Assembly (NCBI RefSeq): GCF_001689125.2
Contig: NZ_CP015405.2
Location: forward strand, 835,001 to 899,000
Direction of reading: 5' to 3'
Source: Blautia pseudococcoides
GTDB lineage: Bacteria > Bacillota > Clostridia > Lachnospirales > Lachnospiraceae
Length of the DNA: 64,000 nucleotides
Part shown: one piece after another, positions 9,978 to 18,496 of the stretch
Layout: each line of letters starts with the position of its first letter
How positions within the stretch are numbered: the first letter of the stretch is position 1
Notes under the pieces: model-generated
The model's input: only the letters and a program-made list of their open reading frames with translations
Told to the model about the DNA's origin: nothing
Database searches by the model: none
Translations under genes and position numbers: made by a program

Positions 9978-10004
9978 CTTACAAATCTGCAAGATAAATG
10001 TAAG
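9978..10004 (+). promoter_or_regulatory. Candidate response-regulator site upstream of bceA-like gene
   Basis: CTTACA and TGTAAG form a 6-base inverted repeat with a 15-base spacer. It lies 33 bases upstream of a TATAAT at 10037-10042 whose -35 position (GGGATG) is poor, the usual layout for an activator-dependent promoter such as those used by BceR. Binding is inference. Confidence 0.4.
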
Positions 10005-10052
10005 TTAAATCAATGGGATGGATCTTTAAATGGCTGTATAATAATATCATCC

Positions 10053-10184
10053 TAATTATTCAGCAGGTTCGTGCATTCACTGCGCTGACCGTAAGAAAGC
10101 GTTTCGCAGTTAGGCAAAAATCCCATCGCCGAAGGAGAGTCTGCATGGATTCTGCCTGTGACTGTGAAGGGACTGAACAGTTAC
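10053..10184 (+). repeat. Dispersed structured repeat, copy A (before bceA-like gene)
   Basis: One of five related elements in this window. Ends pair (TAATTATTCAG with CTGAACAGTTA). The first internal hairpin is GTTCGTGCA-TTCAC-TGCGCTGACC, and the second pairs AGGCAAAAATCC with GGATTCTGCCT. It lies in the presumed 5' leader of the ABC transporter mRNA, downstream of the TATAAT at 10037. Confidence 0.75.
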
Positions 10185-10214
10185 GGATCATTGAACAAGG
10201 AAGGAGCTGTCATT

Positions 10215-10982
10215 ATGAATACAGTATTAGAAGTAGCAAATGTGGAAAAATATTATGGAAATAAAAGTAATCTGACAAAAGCCCTGGACGGAATCAGTTT
10301 TTCCGTGGAGGAAGGGGAATTTGTGGGAATCATGGGAGCCTCGGGAAGCGGGAAGACAACGCTGCTGAATTGTGTCTCTACCATAGACCGTGTGACAAGC
10401 GGAAAGATCATTGTCAATGATATAGACGTAACAAGACTTAAAGGAAACCATCTTAATCAGTTCAGGAGAGAGGCGCTTGGTTTTATTTTTCAGGATTTTA
10501 ATCTTCTGGATACACTGACAGCCTATGAAAATATTTCCCTGGCCCTCAGTATCCAGCGCTTCAGCCCGGCTAAGATCCATAAGTCAGTAAAAGAGATTGC
10601 AGACAAGCTGGGAATTGAAGACATATTAGAGAAATATCCATATCAGATGTCAGGAGGACAGAAGCAGCGTGTGGCCTGTGCAAGGGCCATGATAACCAAT
10701 CCGCAGATGGTTATGGCGGATGAGCCAACCGGTGCCTTGGATTCCAAATCAGCCAGAATGCTTTTGGAGAACTTTCAGTATTTAAACCAGCAGATGGCAG
10801 CCACGATCCTCATGGTCACGCACGATGCGTTCACCGCCAGTTATGCCAGCCGGATCCTCTTCATCAAAGACGGAAAATTGTTTAATGAACTGGTGAAGGG
10901 GCGGGATACCAGAAAAGAGTTTTTTAACCGTATCATTGAGGTAGTTACTCTCCTGGGAGGTGAGCTGAACGATGTTATTTAA
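10215..10982 (+). CDS. BceA-like ABC transporter ATPase
   Basis: ATP-binding subunit (255 residues) of a MacB/BceA-type transporter that detoxifies cell-wall-active peptide antibiotics. Walker A GASGSGKTT is at residues 41-49, the signature is MSGGQKQR and Walker B is MVMADEPTGALDS. The ATG at 10215 follows GGAAGGAG by about 8 bases; longer in-frame starts lie inside the upstream repeat. The stop codon overlaps the start of the permease gene by 11 bases. The likely partners are the sensor pair at 6.1-7.7 kb. Confidence 0.92.
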   Translation: MNTVLEVANVEKYYGNKSNLTKALDGISFSVEEGEFVGIMGASGSGKTTLLNCVSTIDRVTSGKIIVNDIDVTRLKGNHLNQFRREALGFIFQDFNLLDTLTAYENISLALSIQRFSPAKIHKSVKEIADKLGIEDILEKYPYQMSGGQKQRVACARAMITNPQMVMADEPTGALDSKSARMLLENFQYLNQQMAATILMVTHDAFTASYASRILFIKDGKLFNELVKGRDTRKEFFNRIIEVVTLLGGELNDVI

Positions 10983-12972
10983 ACTTTCGGTTAAGAATAT
11001 CAGAAAGAGTTTGAAGGATTATGCCATTTATTTTATAACACTGATCCTGGGGGTTGCTATATTCTATGTGTTTAATTCACTGGATTCCCAGCAGGCTATG
11101 ACGGATTTGACGTCCTCCAAAAAGGAGATCATTTCACTTATGGTTACCATGCTGAGCGGCATCTCTGTATTTGTCTCCTGTATCCTGGCCTTTTTGATCG
11201 TTTATGCTAACAATTTTCTGATCAGAAGAAGGAAAAAAGAATTTGGTGTGTACATGACACTGGGAATGGGGAAAGGACAGATATCCAGGATCCTTGTGGG
11301 GGAAACTTTTCTCATCGGCCTTCTGTCTCTGGCAGTGGGACTGTTTATAGGTGTACTGGGGGCACAGTTTATGTCTGTGCTGGTGGTAAAGATGTTTGAG
11401 GTGGATATGGAGTCTTATGTCTTCGTATTCTCCAAAACGGCATTTTTCAAAACAATTTTATATTTTGGACTTATGTATCTGGCAGTGCTGGTATTCAATA
11501 CCATCAGCATCTCAAAATGCAGCCTGATAGACCTTCTATCCGCAGGAAAGAAGGCAGAACAGATTAAGATGAAAAAGCCTGCGGTCTGCATGGTATTGTT
11601 TCTTTTTTCTGTAGCGCTTTTGGGTGTCCTTTACTATCTGGTGGCCTGTATTCCCACTAAACTGGATACAGGTATGTACGGGATCATTATTGCGCTGGGC
11701 TGTCTGGCGACGTTCCTTTTTTTCTGGTCCCTGTCAGGCTTCCTTCTGCATATGATGCAAAGAAACAGAAAATACTATCTGAAGGGTTTGAATGCTTTTG
11801 TCCTCAGGCAGATCAACAGCAAGGTCAACACTACAGTAGTTGCCATGACGATCATATGCATTATGCTTTTTATGACCATTACAGTCCTGTCAAGCGGACT
11901 GGGGATCAACCATTCTTTCCGGGAATCCTTAATGGAACTGACACCGGTGGATGTAGATGTGGAATATCTGCCCCCAAGCGGGGAGAGCGCCGGGACTCCT
12001 GTTACAGATAAACTGCAGGATGCAGGTTTTGATCTGCATGTATTGCAGGATGATTATGTGGAAATGGGAATTTACAGTACCGGGCAGCTTACTATGGGCC
12101 TGACCCTTGGGGAGAATATGTCAGAAGTTTCAAAAAAATTTATGTTTTTGAGTGCTGAGCTGGAGGAGGATATAGTCCGGCTGTCTGATTACAACCGGCT
12201 GGCAAAGCTCTACGGGAATGCCCAGTATGACCTGAAGGATGACGAATATCTGGTCCTGTGCAATATGGATGATGTAAAGATACAGAGAGATAAAATGCTG
12301 AAAAAAGGAGAGAAGATCCAATTAGATGGTATATCCTATTGGCCGAAATACAGGGAATGCCAGGATGGATTTCTACAGATGATGACAAACCGTATAAATC
12401 CGGGCATTTATGTGTTTCCTGACCACGCTGTGAAAGAAGAGTGGAGGAACAGGGGATTTCTGGCAGCCGATTATGCCAGACAGGACAAAAAAGGTGTGGA
12501 GGACGCGGACACTAAAATGAACGCGGTTCCTAGGGAACTGGGGATTTACAGCAACACCAGGACAGATATTGTGTCTGCAAGTATGGGACTTTCCACGATC
12601 GTCACTTTTGTAGCCATCTATCTGGGTATTATATTCCTTATCTCAGGGGCAGCCATACTGGCTCTGAAAGAACTTTCCGAGAGTTCTGATAACAGGGACC
12701 GGTATGAGGTGCTGCGGAAGATTGGTGCGGATGAGAGAATGATTAACCGCTCCCTTTTCAAACAAATTGGAATATTCTTCCTGATGCCTTTAAGCCTTGC
12801 TGTGGTGCATTCCATTTTTGGCCTGCAGTTTGTCAGAATCATGATGATAACAGTGGGAGAAGTCAACCGTTTTGGTTCCATCTTCACCACAGCGCTGATC
12901 CTGCTTGTGATTTACGGCGGTTATTTTCTGACCACATATCTGGGCAGCAAACGAATTATTCAGGGGAAATGA
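10972..12972 (+). CDS. BceB-like ABC transporter permease (FtsX fold)
   Basis: Permease of 666 residues. The predicted layout is four N-terminal helices with an FtsX-like region (about 20-170), further helices around 195-290, a large extracytoplasmic domain (about 310-530) between helices 7 and 8, and three helices at the C-terminus. The large loop is the diagnostic feature of Bce-type permeases, which bind lipid II-directed peptides and signal to the BceS kinase. It is translationally coupled to the ATPase gene. Confidence 0.92.
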   Translation: MLFKLSVKNIRKSLKDYAIYFITLILGVAIFYVFNSLDSQQAMTDLTSSKKEIISLMVTMLSGISVFVSCILAFLIVYANNFLIRRRKKEFGVYMTLGMGKGQISRILVGETFLIGLLSLAVGLFIGVLGAQFMSVLVVKMFEVDMESYVFVFSKTAFFKTILYFGLMYLAVLVFNTISISKCSLIDLLSAGKKAEQIKMKKPAVCMVLFLFSVALLGVLYYLVACIPTKLDTGMYGIIIALGCLATFLFFWSLSGFLLHMMQRNRKYYLKGLNAFVLRQINSKVNTTVVAMTIICIMLFMTITVLSSGLGINHSFRESLMELTPVDVDVEYLPPSGESAGTPVTDKLQDAGFDLHVLQDDYVEMGIYSTGQLTMGLTLGENMSEVSKKFMFLSAELEEDIVRLSDYNRLAKLYGNAQYDLKDDEYLVLCNMDDVKIQRDKMLKKGEKIQLDGISYWPKYRECQDGFLQMMTNRINPGIYVFPDHAVKEEWRNRGFLAADYARQDKKGVEDADTKMNAVPRELGIYSNTRTDIVSASMGLSTIVTFVAIYLGIIFLISGAAILALKELSESSDNRDRYEVLRKIGADERMINRSLFKQIGIFFLMPLSLAVVHSIFGLQFVRIMMITVGEVNRFGSIFTTALILLVIYGGYFLTTYLGSKRIIQGK

Positions 12973-12999
12973 GAATAAGAAAAACCTTGTCCAGCCATA

Positions 13000-13046
13000 C
13001 TATTTCTGTAGACAAAACGGTGTTAGAACCACCAAAACAGAAATAG
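13000..13046 (+). promoter_or_regulatory. Inverted repeat next to the coat-gene ribosome site
   Basis: CTATTTCTGT (13000-13009) and ACAGAAATAG (13037-13046) pair perfectly, and the right arm abuts GGAGG, the ribosome site of the first small coat gene. A CATACTAT sequence at 12996-13003 resembles a sigma-E/K -10 element. Function is inferred. Confidence 0.4.
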
Positions 13047-13058
13047 GAGGAAAATGTC

Positions 13059-13244
13059 ATGACAGAACTTTCAGTACTTGACTTACAGAATCTGCGCCAT
13101 TTGATCGGCGGATTTGAGACCAGCCACTGCAAAATGCAGGATTATGCACACGAGGCACAGGATCCCCAGGTGAAACAGTTCTTCCAGAAAGCTGCACAGT
13201 CAGCAATGGAAAGCAAACAGCAGCTTATGCAGTTTTTACAGTAG
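13059..13244 (+). CDS. Small helical protein in the CotF-like coat operon
   Basis: A 61-residue, fully helical, soluble protein rich in Q, H and K. I do not recognise a strict family match, but it has the look of the half-length, ferritin-like helical hairpins paired with CotF proteins in Lachnospiraceae (ETSHCKMQDYAHEA, then QFFQKAAQSAMESKQQL). It starts at ATG after GGAGG and lies 13 bases before the CotF-like gene, so the two are almost surely co-expressed. Confidence 0.7.
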   Translation: MTELSVLDLQNLRHLIGGFETSHCKMQDYAHEAQDPQVKQFFQKAAQSAMESKQQLMQFLQ

Positions 13245-13257
13245 GAGGTAAGAAGAG

Positions 13258-13515
13258 ATGACAGATAAGACAATGGTATCAGATACCCTGGTAGGTATCA
13301 ACGGTGAACTGGGACATTACGGTGCAATGATTCCTCAGACAGAAAATGCTCAGTTAAAACAGACTTTAAAACAGATGAGAAACCAGGCAGAAATGTCACA
13401 GGAAGAGATTTATCAGATCGCAAGAGCAAAAAGCTATTACGTTCCTGCTGCAAAAGCGACTCCGGAAGAGGTCAGCCATGTAAAGAATGTACTGACACAG
13501 TTATCTGCTCAGTAA
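13258..13515 (+). CDS. CotF-family spore coat protein
   Basis: An 85-residue protein with the CotF pattern: a first helix MVSDTLVGINGELGHYG, a second helix NAQLKQTLKQMRNQ and the C-terminal KSYYVPAAKAT segment typical of this family. CotF proteins are inner-coat components made in the mother cell. It starts with ATG after GGAGGTAAGA. It follows the 61-residue gene directly and a terminator comes 60 bases later. Confidence 0.8.
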   Translation: MTDKTMVSDTLVGINGELGHYGAMIPQTENAQLKQTLKQMRNQAEMSQEEIYQIARAKSYYVPAAKATPEEVSHVKNVLTQLSAQ

Positions 13516-13577
13516 AAGGCCAATTGACAGAATAGCAAAGGCTGCGGTTCCAGGACAGCGGCTCGTGTAACGGCAAA

Positions 13578-13609
13578 GGGCATCGGGTGCTTATCCGGTG
13601 TCCTTTTTT
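13578..13609 (+). terminator. Terminator after the CotF-like genes
   Basis: GGGCATCGG pairs with CCGGTGTCC (two G-U pairs) around a loop of about 8 bases, followed by TTTTTT. A second short stem-loop with a T-tail lies at 13654-13674. The rest of 13516-13768 shows no gene. Confidence 0.75.
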
Positions 13610-13768
13610 CTTGACAAATCCGGCCGGATGCTACATACTTAACACATACCGTCAAGGGCAGTTCTGCCTTTTTATCTATTCAAGCAGCATTCCGCTGCGC
13701 CGGTATCCCCATTTAAAAAAGAACGCGCAGAAAGGATGTGATGCGTATTGCAGGCAGGAAAATAACAG

Positions 13769-13797
13769 TTGACAAGGAAGAAAAAGTGTACTATTAT
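13769..13797 (+). promoter_or_regulatory. recA promoter
   Basis: Perfect TTGACA (13769-13774), 17-base spacer, TATTAT (13792-13797). It lies immediately upstream of the SOS box. Confidence 0.85.
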
Positions 13798-13810
13798 GAT
13801 AACAGTAATA

Positions 13811-13824
13811 CGAACATAAGTTCG
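13811..13824 (+). promoter_or_regulatory. SOS box (LexA/DinR operator) of recA
   Basis: CGAACATAAGTTCG matches the Gram-positive LexA consensus CGAACRNRYGTTYG at all but one position. It covers the region just downstream of the predicted transcription start, so bound LexA would block initiation or escape. Confidence 0.9.
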
Positions 13825-13877
13825 TGAGTATGACAGAAGAAGAAATCATGAGATCAATCAAATAAAGGAGATAACAA

Positions 13878-15011
13878 ATGGTCAAAGAAGATAAATTAAA
13901 AGCCCTGGACGCGGCTTTGGGTCAGATTGAAAAGCAGTTTGGTAAAGGCTCTGTTATGAAACTGGGCGATTCCTCTTTACATATGAATGTGGAGACTGTA
14001 CCAACAGGCTCCCTGAGCCTTGATATTGCCCTGGGACTGGGCGGTATCCCCAGAGGAAGAGTAGTGGAAGTCTACGGACCGGAATCCAGTGGTAAGACCA
14101 CAGTGGCGCTGCATATGGTGGCAGAGGTGCAGAAGAGGGGCGGAATCGCAGGCTTTATTGATGCGGAGCACGCTTTGGACCCTGTATATGCCAGACATAT
14201 CGGTGTGGATGTGGACAATCTTTATATCTCCCAGCCGGATAACGGTGAGCAGGCTCTGGAGATTACAGAGACCATGGTACGCTCCGGCGCTGTGGATATT
14301 GTGATCGTGGACTCTGTTGCAGCTCTGGTTCCAAGGGCGGAGATTGAAGGTGATATGGGAGATTCCCATGTGGGCCTCCAGGCGCGTCTGATGTCACAGG
14401 CTCTCCGTAAACTGACAGCGGTCATCAGCAAATCCAACTGTATCGTTATCTTTATCAATCAGCTTCGTGAGAAGGTGGGCGTAATGTTCGGTAATCCTGA
14501 GACCACTACAGGCGGACGTGCCCTGAAGTTCTATTCCTCCATCCGTCTGGATGTGAGAAGAATTGAGGCCCTGAAGCAGGGCGGTGAGATTGTGGGTAAC
14601 CGTACCAGGATCAAAGTGGTTAAGAATAAGATCGCACCTCCGTTTAAAGAGGCGGAGTTTGATATCATGTTCGGCCAGGGAATCTCAAAAGCCGGGGATA
14701 TTCTGGATTTGGCGGCAAATCTGGGAATCATAAACAAAAGCGGCGCCTGGTATGCATATAAGGATGGAAAGATTGGCCAGGGACGCGAGAATGCCAAACA
14801 GTATTTGAAAGAGAATCCAGAGGTGGCAGAAGAAGTGGAAGCAAAAGTCCGGGAACACTACGGACTCACAGAAGGAAAGACAGAAAAAGAGAGCAGCAAA
14901 GATACAAAAGAAAAGAAGGCTGATGCCAAAGTTTCTGCAGCCAAAGCACCGGATCTGAAAGCCGCGGAGATATCTGCTGTCCAGAGTGCAAAGAAAGGAA
15001 ATGAGGAGTAA
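13878..15011 (+). CDS. recA: Recombinase RecA
   Basis: Strand-exchange ATPase that also activates LexA self-cleavage. It has 377 residues, Walker A GPESSGKT at 67-74, the L1/L2 loops and [17 protein letters not shown], all as expected. The last 40 residues are a K/E/A-rich tail, longer than in many orthologues. ATG follows AAAGGAGATAAC. Expression is governed by the promoter and SOS box upstream. The stop codon touches copy B of the structured repeat, which fills the gap to recX. Confidence 0.98.
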   Translation: MVKEDKLKALDAALGQIEKQFGKGSVMKLGDSSLHMNVETVPTGSLSLDIALGLGGIPRGRVVEVYGPESSGKTTVALHMVAEVQKRGGIAGFIDAEHALDPVYARHIGVDVDNLYISQPDNGEQALEITETMVRSGAVDIVIVDSVAALVPRAEIEGDMGDSHVGLQARLMSQALRKLTAVISKSNCIVIFINQLREKVGVMFGNPETTTGGRALKFYSSIRLDVRRIEALKQGGEIVGNRTRIKVVKNKIAPPFKEAEFDIMFGQGISKAGDILDLAANLGIINKSGAWYAYKDGKIGQGRENAKQYLKENPEVAEEVEAKVREHYGLTEGKTEKESSKDTKEKKADAKVSAAKAPDLKAAEISAVQSAKKGNEE

Positions 15012-15139
15012 CTATTGACCAGGTCTGCGCATTTACTGCGCTGACCGTAAAAAAACGTTCAGGAGCCAGGCAATTTCATCGCGGAAGACGATTCTGTATG
15101 GATTTTTGCCTGTAACCGTGAAGGTACTGAACGGTCATA
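15010..15139 (+). repeat. Dispersed structured repeat, copy B (recA-recX gap)
   Basis: It occupies the whole space between the recA stop and the recX ribosome site. The first hairpin GGTCTGCGCA-TTTAC-TGCGCTGACC is almost perfect. The second stem pairs AGGCAATTTCAT with ATGGATTTTTGCCT. It must be present in any recA-recX read-through transcript. Confidence 0.75.
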
Positions 15140-15152
15140 ATGAGGAAATATA

Positions 15153-15764
15153 ATGCTTGTCACAAAAATACAGGCGGTAACAAAACAAAAATATAGAATC
15201 GAGCTTGACGGACAGCCCGCCTTTGTTGTATACAAAGGCGAGCTGTCTCGCTATGGAATAAAAGAGGGGCATGAAATCTCCCGGCCGGTTTATGAGGAGC
15301 TTGTGGGACAGGTGCTCACAAAGCGTGCCAAACTGCGTGCTATGCATCTTTTGGAAAGCATGGACCGGACCAGGGCAGAGCTGGAGAAAAAGCTGCAGTC
15401 AAGTGAGTATCCCAGGGATGCCGTGGTGGAGGCTCTTGCGTATGTGGAATCATTTGGATATCTGGATGACAAAAGATATGCCAGACATTATGTGGAATGT
15501 AAAAAAGAGGGCAGAGGGAAAGCACGGCTGAAAATGGAACTGGCCCAAAAAGGTGTGGAAAGAAACATCATAGAGGAAGTCCTTGATGAGGCAGAACTGG
15601 GTGACTGCAGGGACACCATCCGGGAGCTGGTGAGGAAGAGAAGAAGGGGTGACGGCCCCATGGATGACAGAGAACAGCAGAGAATCTACGGCTATTTAAT
15701 GAGAAAAGGTTTTTCCTCCTCTGATATTTTGTCCGTATTAAAAGAAAAAGAAGATTTTTGCTGA
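15153..15764 (+). CDS. recX: Regulatory protein RecX
   Basis: Modulator that binds RecA filaments and limits or tunes recombinase activity. The 203-residue protein has the three-helix tandem repeat architecture of RecX (about 65-200), with AMHLLESMDRTRAELEKKL, the YVESFGYLDDKRYA segment and the C-terminal RIYGYLMRKGFSSSDI repeat. ATG follows TGAGGAAATATA. It lies downstream of recA, the usual order, with the structured repeat between them. Confidence 0.93.
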   Translation: MLVTKIQAVTKQKYRIELDGQPAFVVYKGELSRYGIKEGHEISRPVYEELVGQVLTKRAKLRAMHLLESMDRTRAELEKKLQSSEYPRDAVVEALAYVESFGYLDDKRYARHYVECKKEGRGKARLKMELAQKGVERNIIEEVLDEAELGDCRDTIRELVRKRRRGDGPMDDREQQRIYGYLMRKGFSSSDILSVLKEKEDFC

Positions 15765-15816
15765 AAAATCTTGGACAGATTTCACATACTTGTCTTTTAG
15801 AAAAAAAGGTTTTATG

Positions 15817-15845
15817 TTGACTTTTCAGTAAAAACAGTATAAAAT
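15817..15845 (+). promoter_or_regulatory. rny promoter
   Basis: TTGACT (15817-15822), 17-base spacer, TAAAAT (15840-15845), about 48 bases before the start codon. Confidence 0.65.
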
Positions 15846-15892
15846 TAAACTGTTGTATTTGTACAATGAAAATTAAATAAGGAGGTGCTCCT

Positions 15893-17452
15893 GTGGCAAT
15901 CTATGTAATAGTTGCAATTGTTGCTGTGGTAATCACGCTGCTGATCGCGGTTCCTGTTACAGCCAACATTTCGGTTAAGAAAAAAACGGAAAAAGACGCT
16001 GAAACAATCGGAACAGCAGAAGTAAAAGCAAGAAGCATTATAGATGAAGCATTGAAAACTGCGGAAACGAAGAAACGTGAAGCTCTCTTAGAAGCAAAAG
16101 AAGAAAATCTCCGTACAAGAAACGAGTTGGAGAAAGAGACAAAAGAGAGACGTGCAGAACTTCAGAAGTATGAGAAGCGTGTTTTATCCAGAGAAGAAGC
16201 AGTAGACAAAAAGGCCGATGCCCTGGAAAAACGAGAAGCAGATTATACAGCAAAAGAAACTGAGCTAAAAAAGAAAGAAAAGAAAGTCGATGAATTACAT
16301 GACCAGAGAGTACAAGAACTGGAAAGAATTTCCGGTCTGACCTCCGAACAAGCAAAAGATTATTTGTTAAAAACTGTTGAGGACGAAGTAAAAATTGACA
16401 CTGCAAAGCTCTACAAGGAATTGGAGAGCAAGGCAAAAGAGGAAGCCGATAAGAAGGCCAAGGAATACGTGGTGACAGCCATTCAGAAATGTGCGGCAGA
16501 CCATGTGTCGGAAGCTACAATCTCTGTTGTACAGCTTCCAAGCGATGAAATGAAAGGCCGTATTATCGGAAGGGAAGGACGCAATATCCGAACTCTGGAA
16601 ACACTTACGGGTGTAGATCTTATTATTGATGATACCCCGGAAGCAGTCGTATTGTCCGGTTTCGATCCGATCCGGCGTGAAGTAGCACGTATTGCGCTGG
16701 AAAAACTGATTGTGGACGGAAGAATCCATCCGGCCAGAATCGAAGAGATGGTAGAAAAAGCACAAAAAGAAGTAGAGACCATGATGAGAGAAGAAGGTGA
16801 ATCCGCTGCCCTGGAAGTTGGCGTACACGGTATTCATCCGGAATTGATCCGTCTGCTGGGACGTATGAGATTCCGCTCCAGCTACGGCCAGAATGCATTA
16901 AAGCATTCTATTGAGGTGGCACAGCTTGCCGGCCTTTTGGCGGGTGAAGTTGGGACAGACATTCGCATGGCAAAACGTGCAGGTCTGTTACATGACATCG
17001 GAAAATCCATCGATCATGAAGTGGAAGGTTCCCATATTCAGATTGGTGCTGACTTATGTAGAAAATATAAAGAGTCCCAGGTTGTTATCAACGCCGTGGA
17101 ATCCCATCACGGGGACACGGAACCTACATCACTGGTGGCTTGTATTGTACAGGCTGCTGATGCGATCAGCGCAGCAAGACCTGGTGCTAGAAGAGAAACT
17201 TTAGAAACATATACCAACAGATTAAAACAATTAGAAGACATAACAAACTCTTTCAAAGGAGTGGACAAATCTTTTGCTATTCAGGCAGGTAGGGAAATTC
17301 GAGTGATGGTAGTACCGGAACATGTAACAGATTCCGATATGGTGCTGCTGGCACGGAGTATTTCAAAACAGATTGAAGCTGAACTGGAGTATCCGGGACA
17401 GATTAAGGTTAATGTGATTCGGGAGAGCCGCGTTGTAGATTATGCAAAGTAG
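15893..17452 (+). CDS. rny: Ribonuclease Y
   Basis: Membrane-anchored endoribonuclease that initiates mRNA decay. The 519-residue protein has an N-terminal transmembrane helix (about 3-24), a long coiled coil (25-200), a KH domain near [17 protein letters not shown] (about 220-275) and an HD domain with H367-D368 in [10 protein letters not shown]. It starts at GTG after AAGGAGGTG. A terminator follows. The order recA-recX-rny is common in clostridia. Confidence 0.97.
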   Translation: MAIYVIVAIVAVVITLLIAVPVTANISVKKKTEKDAETIGTAEVKARSIIDEALKTAETKKREALLEAKEENLRTRNELEKETKERRAELQKYEKRVLSREEAVDKKADALEKREADYTAKETELKKKEKKVDELHDQRVQELERISGLTSEQAKDYLLKTVEDEVKIDTAKLYKELESKAKEEADKKAKEYVVTAIQKCAADHVSEATISVVQLPSDEMKGRIIGREGRNIRTLETLTGVDLIIDDTPEAVVLSGFDPIRREVARIALEKLIVDGRIHPARIEEMVEKAQKEVETMMREEGESAALEVGVHGIHPELIRLLGRMRFRSSYGQNALKHSIEVAQLAGLLAGEVGTDIRMAKRAGLLHDIGKSIDHEVEGSHIQIGADLCRKYKESQVVINAVESHHGDTEPTSLVACIVQAADAISAARPGARRETLETYTNRLKQLEDITNSFKGVDKSFAIQAGREIRVMVVPEHVTDSDMVLLARSISKQIEAELEYPGQIKVNVIRESRVVDYAK

Positions 17453-17468
17453 GCTGGACTGAGAGAGG

Positions 17469-17525
17469 TGCAGAATGCTGCGATGATATTTTTTTATGTC
17501 ATTGCGGGGTTCTGCATTTTTTTTG
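17469..17525 (+). terminator. Terminator after rny
   Basis: TGCAGAATGCTGCGATGA faces TCATTGCGGGGTTCTGCA, followed by a run of eight or more T. Confidence 0.85.
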
Positions 17526-17645
17526 TTTGGGGAGGGACGGTAAACGGGTCGGTGTGGTGGGGAGCGTCTGTGGAAAGAGAGAAGCAGTAGAAGTAGGTGG
17601 GTACTAAGTGTGGTGGGAGGGGCATAGAATATATAGGGTGAGATT

Positions 17646-18215
17646 ATGAAAAAATATTTGAATGTGTTTTTCCTTCTGTATTTGGGGGGATTTGTGGTGG
17701 GGGTGCTGTGTAGTAATTTTTTGAGGAATTATGCCGGGTATCAGACTAGTCTGCTGGGGGTTTATATGGCGGACCGGGCGGCGGGGAGTATTTCGGGGAG
17801 CGGGATTTTTCTGCGGTTGTTTGAGAGAAGAGGGGTTTGGTTTCTGCTTTATATGATCAGTGGTGTGACACCTTTTGGGATTCCCTTGGTATTGGGAGGT
17901 CTGCTTTGGCTGGGTTTTTTGGGCGGGAACTTGATGACGGTATTTTTGATGGAGTATGGGATCCGGGGGATTGGAGCGGCGCTTGCCTGTTTTTTTCCGC
18001 AGGGGATTTTTTATGTGCCTTCTGTGCTGCTGTTTTTTTTCTTTATTGTGCAGATGAGCCAGAAGTATTGGGGAAAGGGAATCCGGGTGAGGGCGGATTA
18101 CAGAGCGTATCTGTTTTTTATGACAGGTATTGGTATCTTATTCCTGCTTGCCCTTTTTATGGAAAGTTATGTAAATCAAAATGTGTTGAGTTTTGTAATT
18201 GAGAGGTTTTTATAA
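17646..18215 (+). CDS. spoIIM: Stage II sporulation protein M-like membrane protein
   Basis: A 189-residue integral membrane protein with about five hydrophobic segments (5-25, 65-85, 88-110, 118-140, 155-175). It belongs to the SpoIIM/DUF95 family; SpoIIM is part of the DMP complex that drives septal peptidoglycan thinning and engulfment. The position immediately before a xerD-type gene matches B. subtilis and many clostridia. ATG at 17646 follows a GGGTGAG site. The gene and its upstream 120 bases are unusually rich in G runs and T on this strand. Confidence 0.8.
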   Translation: MKKYLNVFFLLYLGGFVVGVLCSNFLRNYAGYQTSLLGVYMADRAAGSISGSGIFLRLFERRGVWFLLYMISGVTPFGIPLVLGGLLWLGFLGGNLMTVFLMEYGIRGIGAALACFFPQGIFYVPSVLLFFFFIVQMSQKYWGKGIRVRADYRAYLFFMTGIGILFLLALFMESYVNQNVLSFVIERFL

Positions 18216-18496
18216 AAAATTAACAAAAAATTAACAATTAAAATTTTACCACATCTGGTAGACATAATTAGTGCTTTTTCGATATGTTGTGGAAATGTAA
18301 AAAAAGCCTGAAAAACAAGAAAATCTTTGGAAAAATCCGTTTGCTTTTTCTATGGAAGTTGATATATAATTTCATTATGATTTGGAAAGGTGTGGCCTTT
18401 TTCATGGAACAGCGGATAAATGCTGTGTCATTCTGGGAAAACTTATGGACTTGGAATGCGGAATGAAATAAAAAACTTAACGAGGGATAATCATAC
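18216..18496. other. AT-rich spacer upstream of xerD
   Basis: About 280 AT-rich bases. A small hairpin TACCA-CATC-TGGTA lies near 18248. A frame at 18284-18466 has no convincing product. No clear regulatory motif seen beyond AT-rich promoter-like sequence. Confidence 0.4.

Larger units (their letters stand above)
9772..10214. other. Divergent intergenic region between hppA and bceA-like gene
   Basis: About 440 bases without a gene. It holds the GC-rich hppA leader (9790-9860, with the palindrome GGACGTACGTCC), an AT-rich promoter zone (9870-10045), an inverted repeat at 9978-10004 and copy A of the dispersed structured repeat (10053-10184). A reading frame across the repeat (10013-10264) is not a convincing gene. 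Confidence 0.6.

Noticed and set aside
10013..10264. 83-codon frame upstream of the bceA-like gene
   Set aside because: It runs through the structured repeat and into the ATPase gene in another frame, and has no family match.
13587..13772. 61-codon frame between the coat genes and recA
   Set aside because: It covers a terminator and the recA promoter zone, with no ribosome site.
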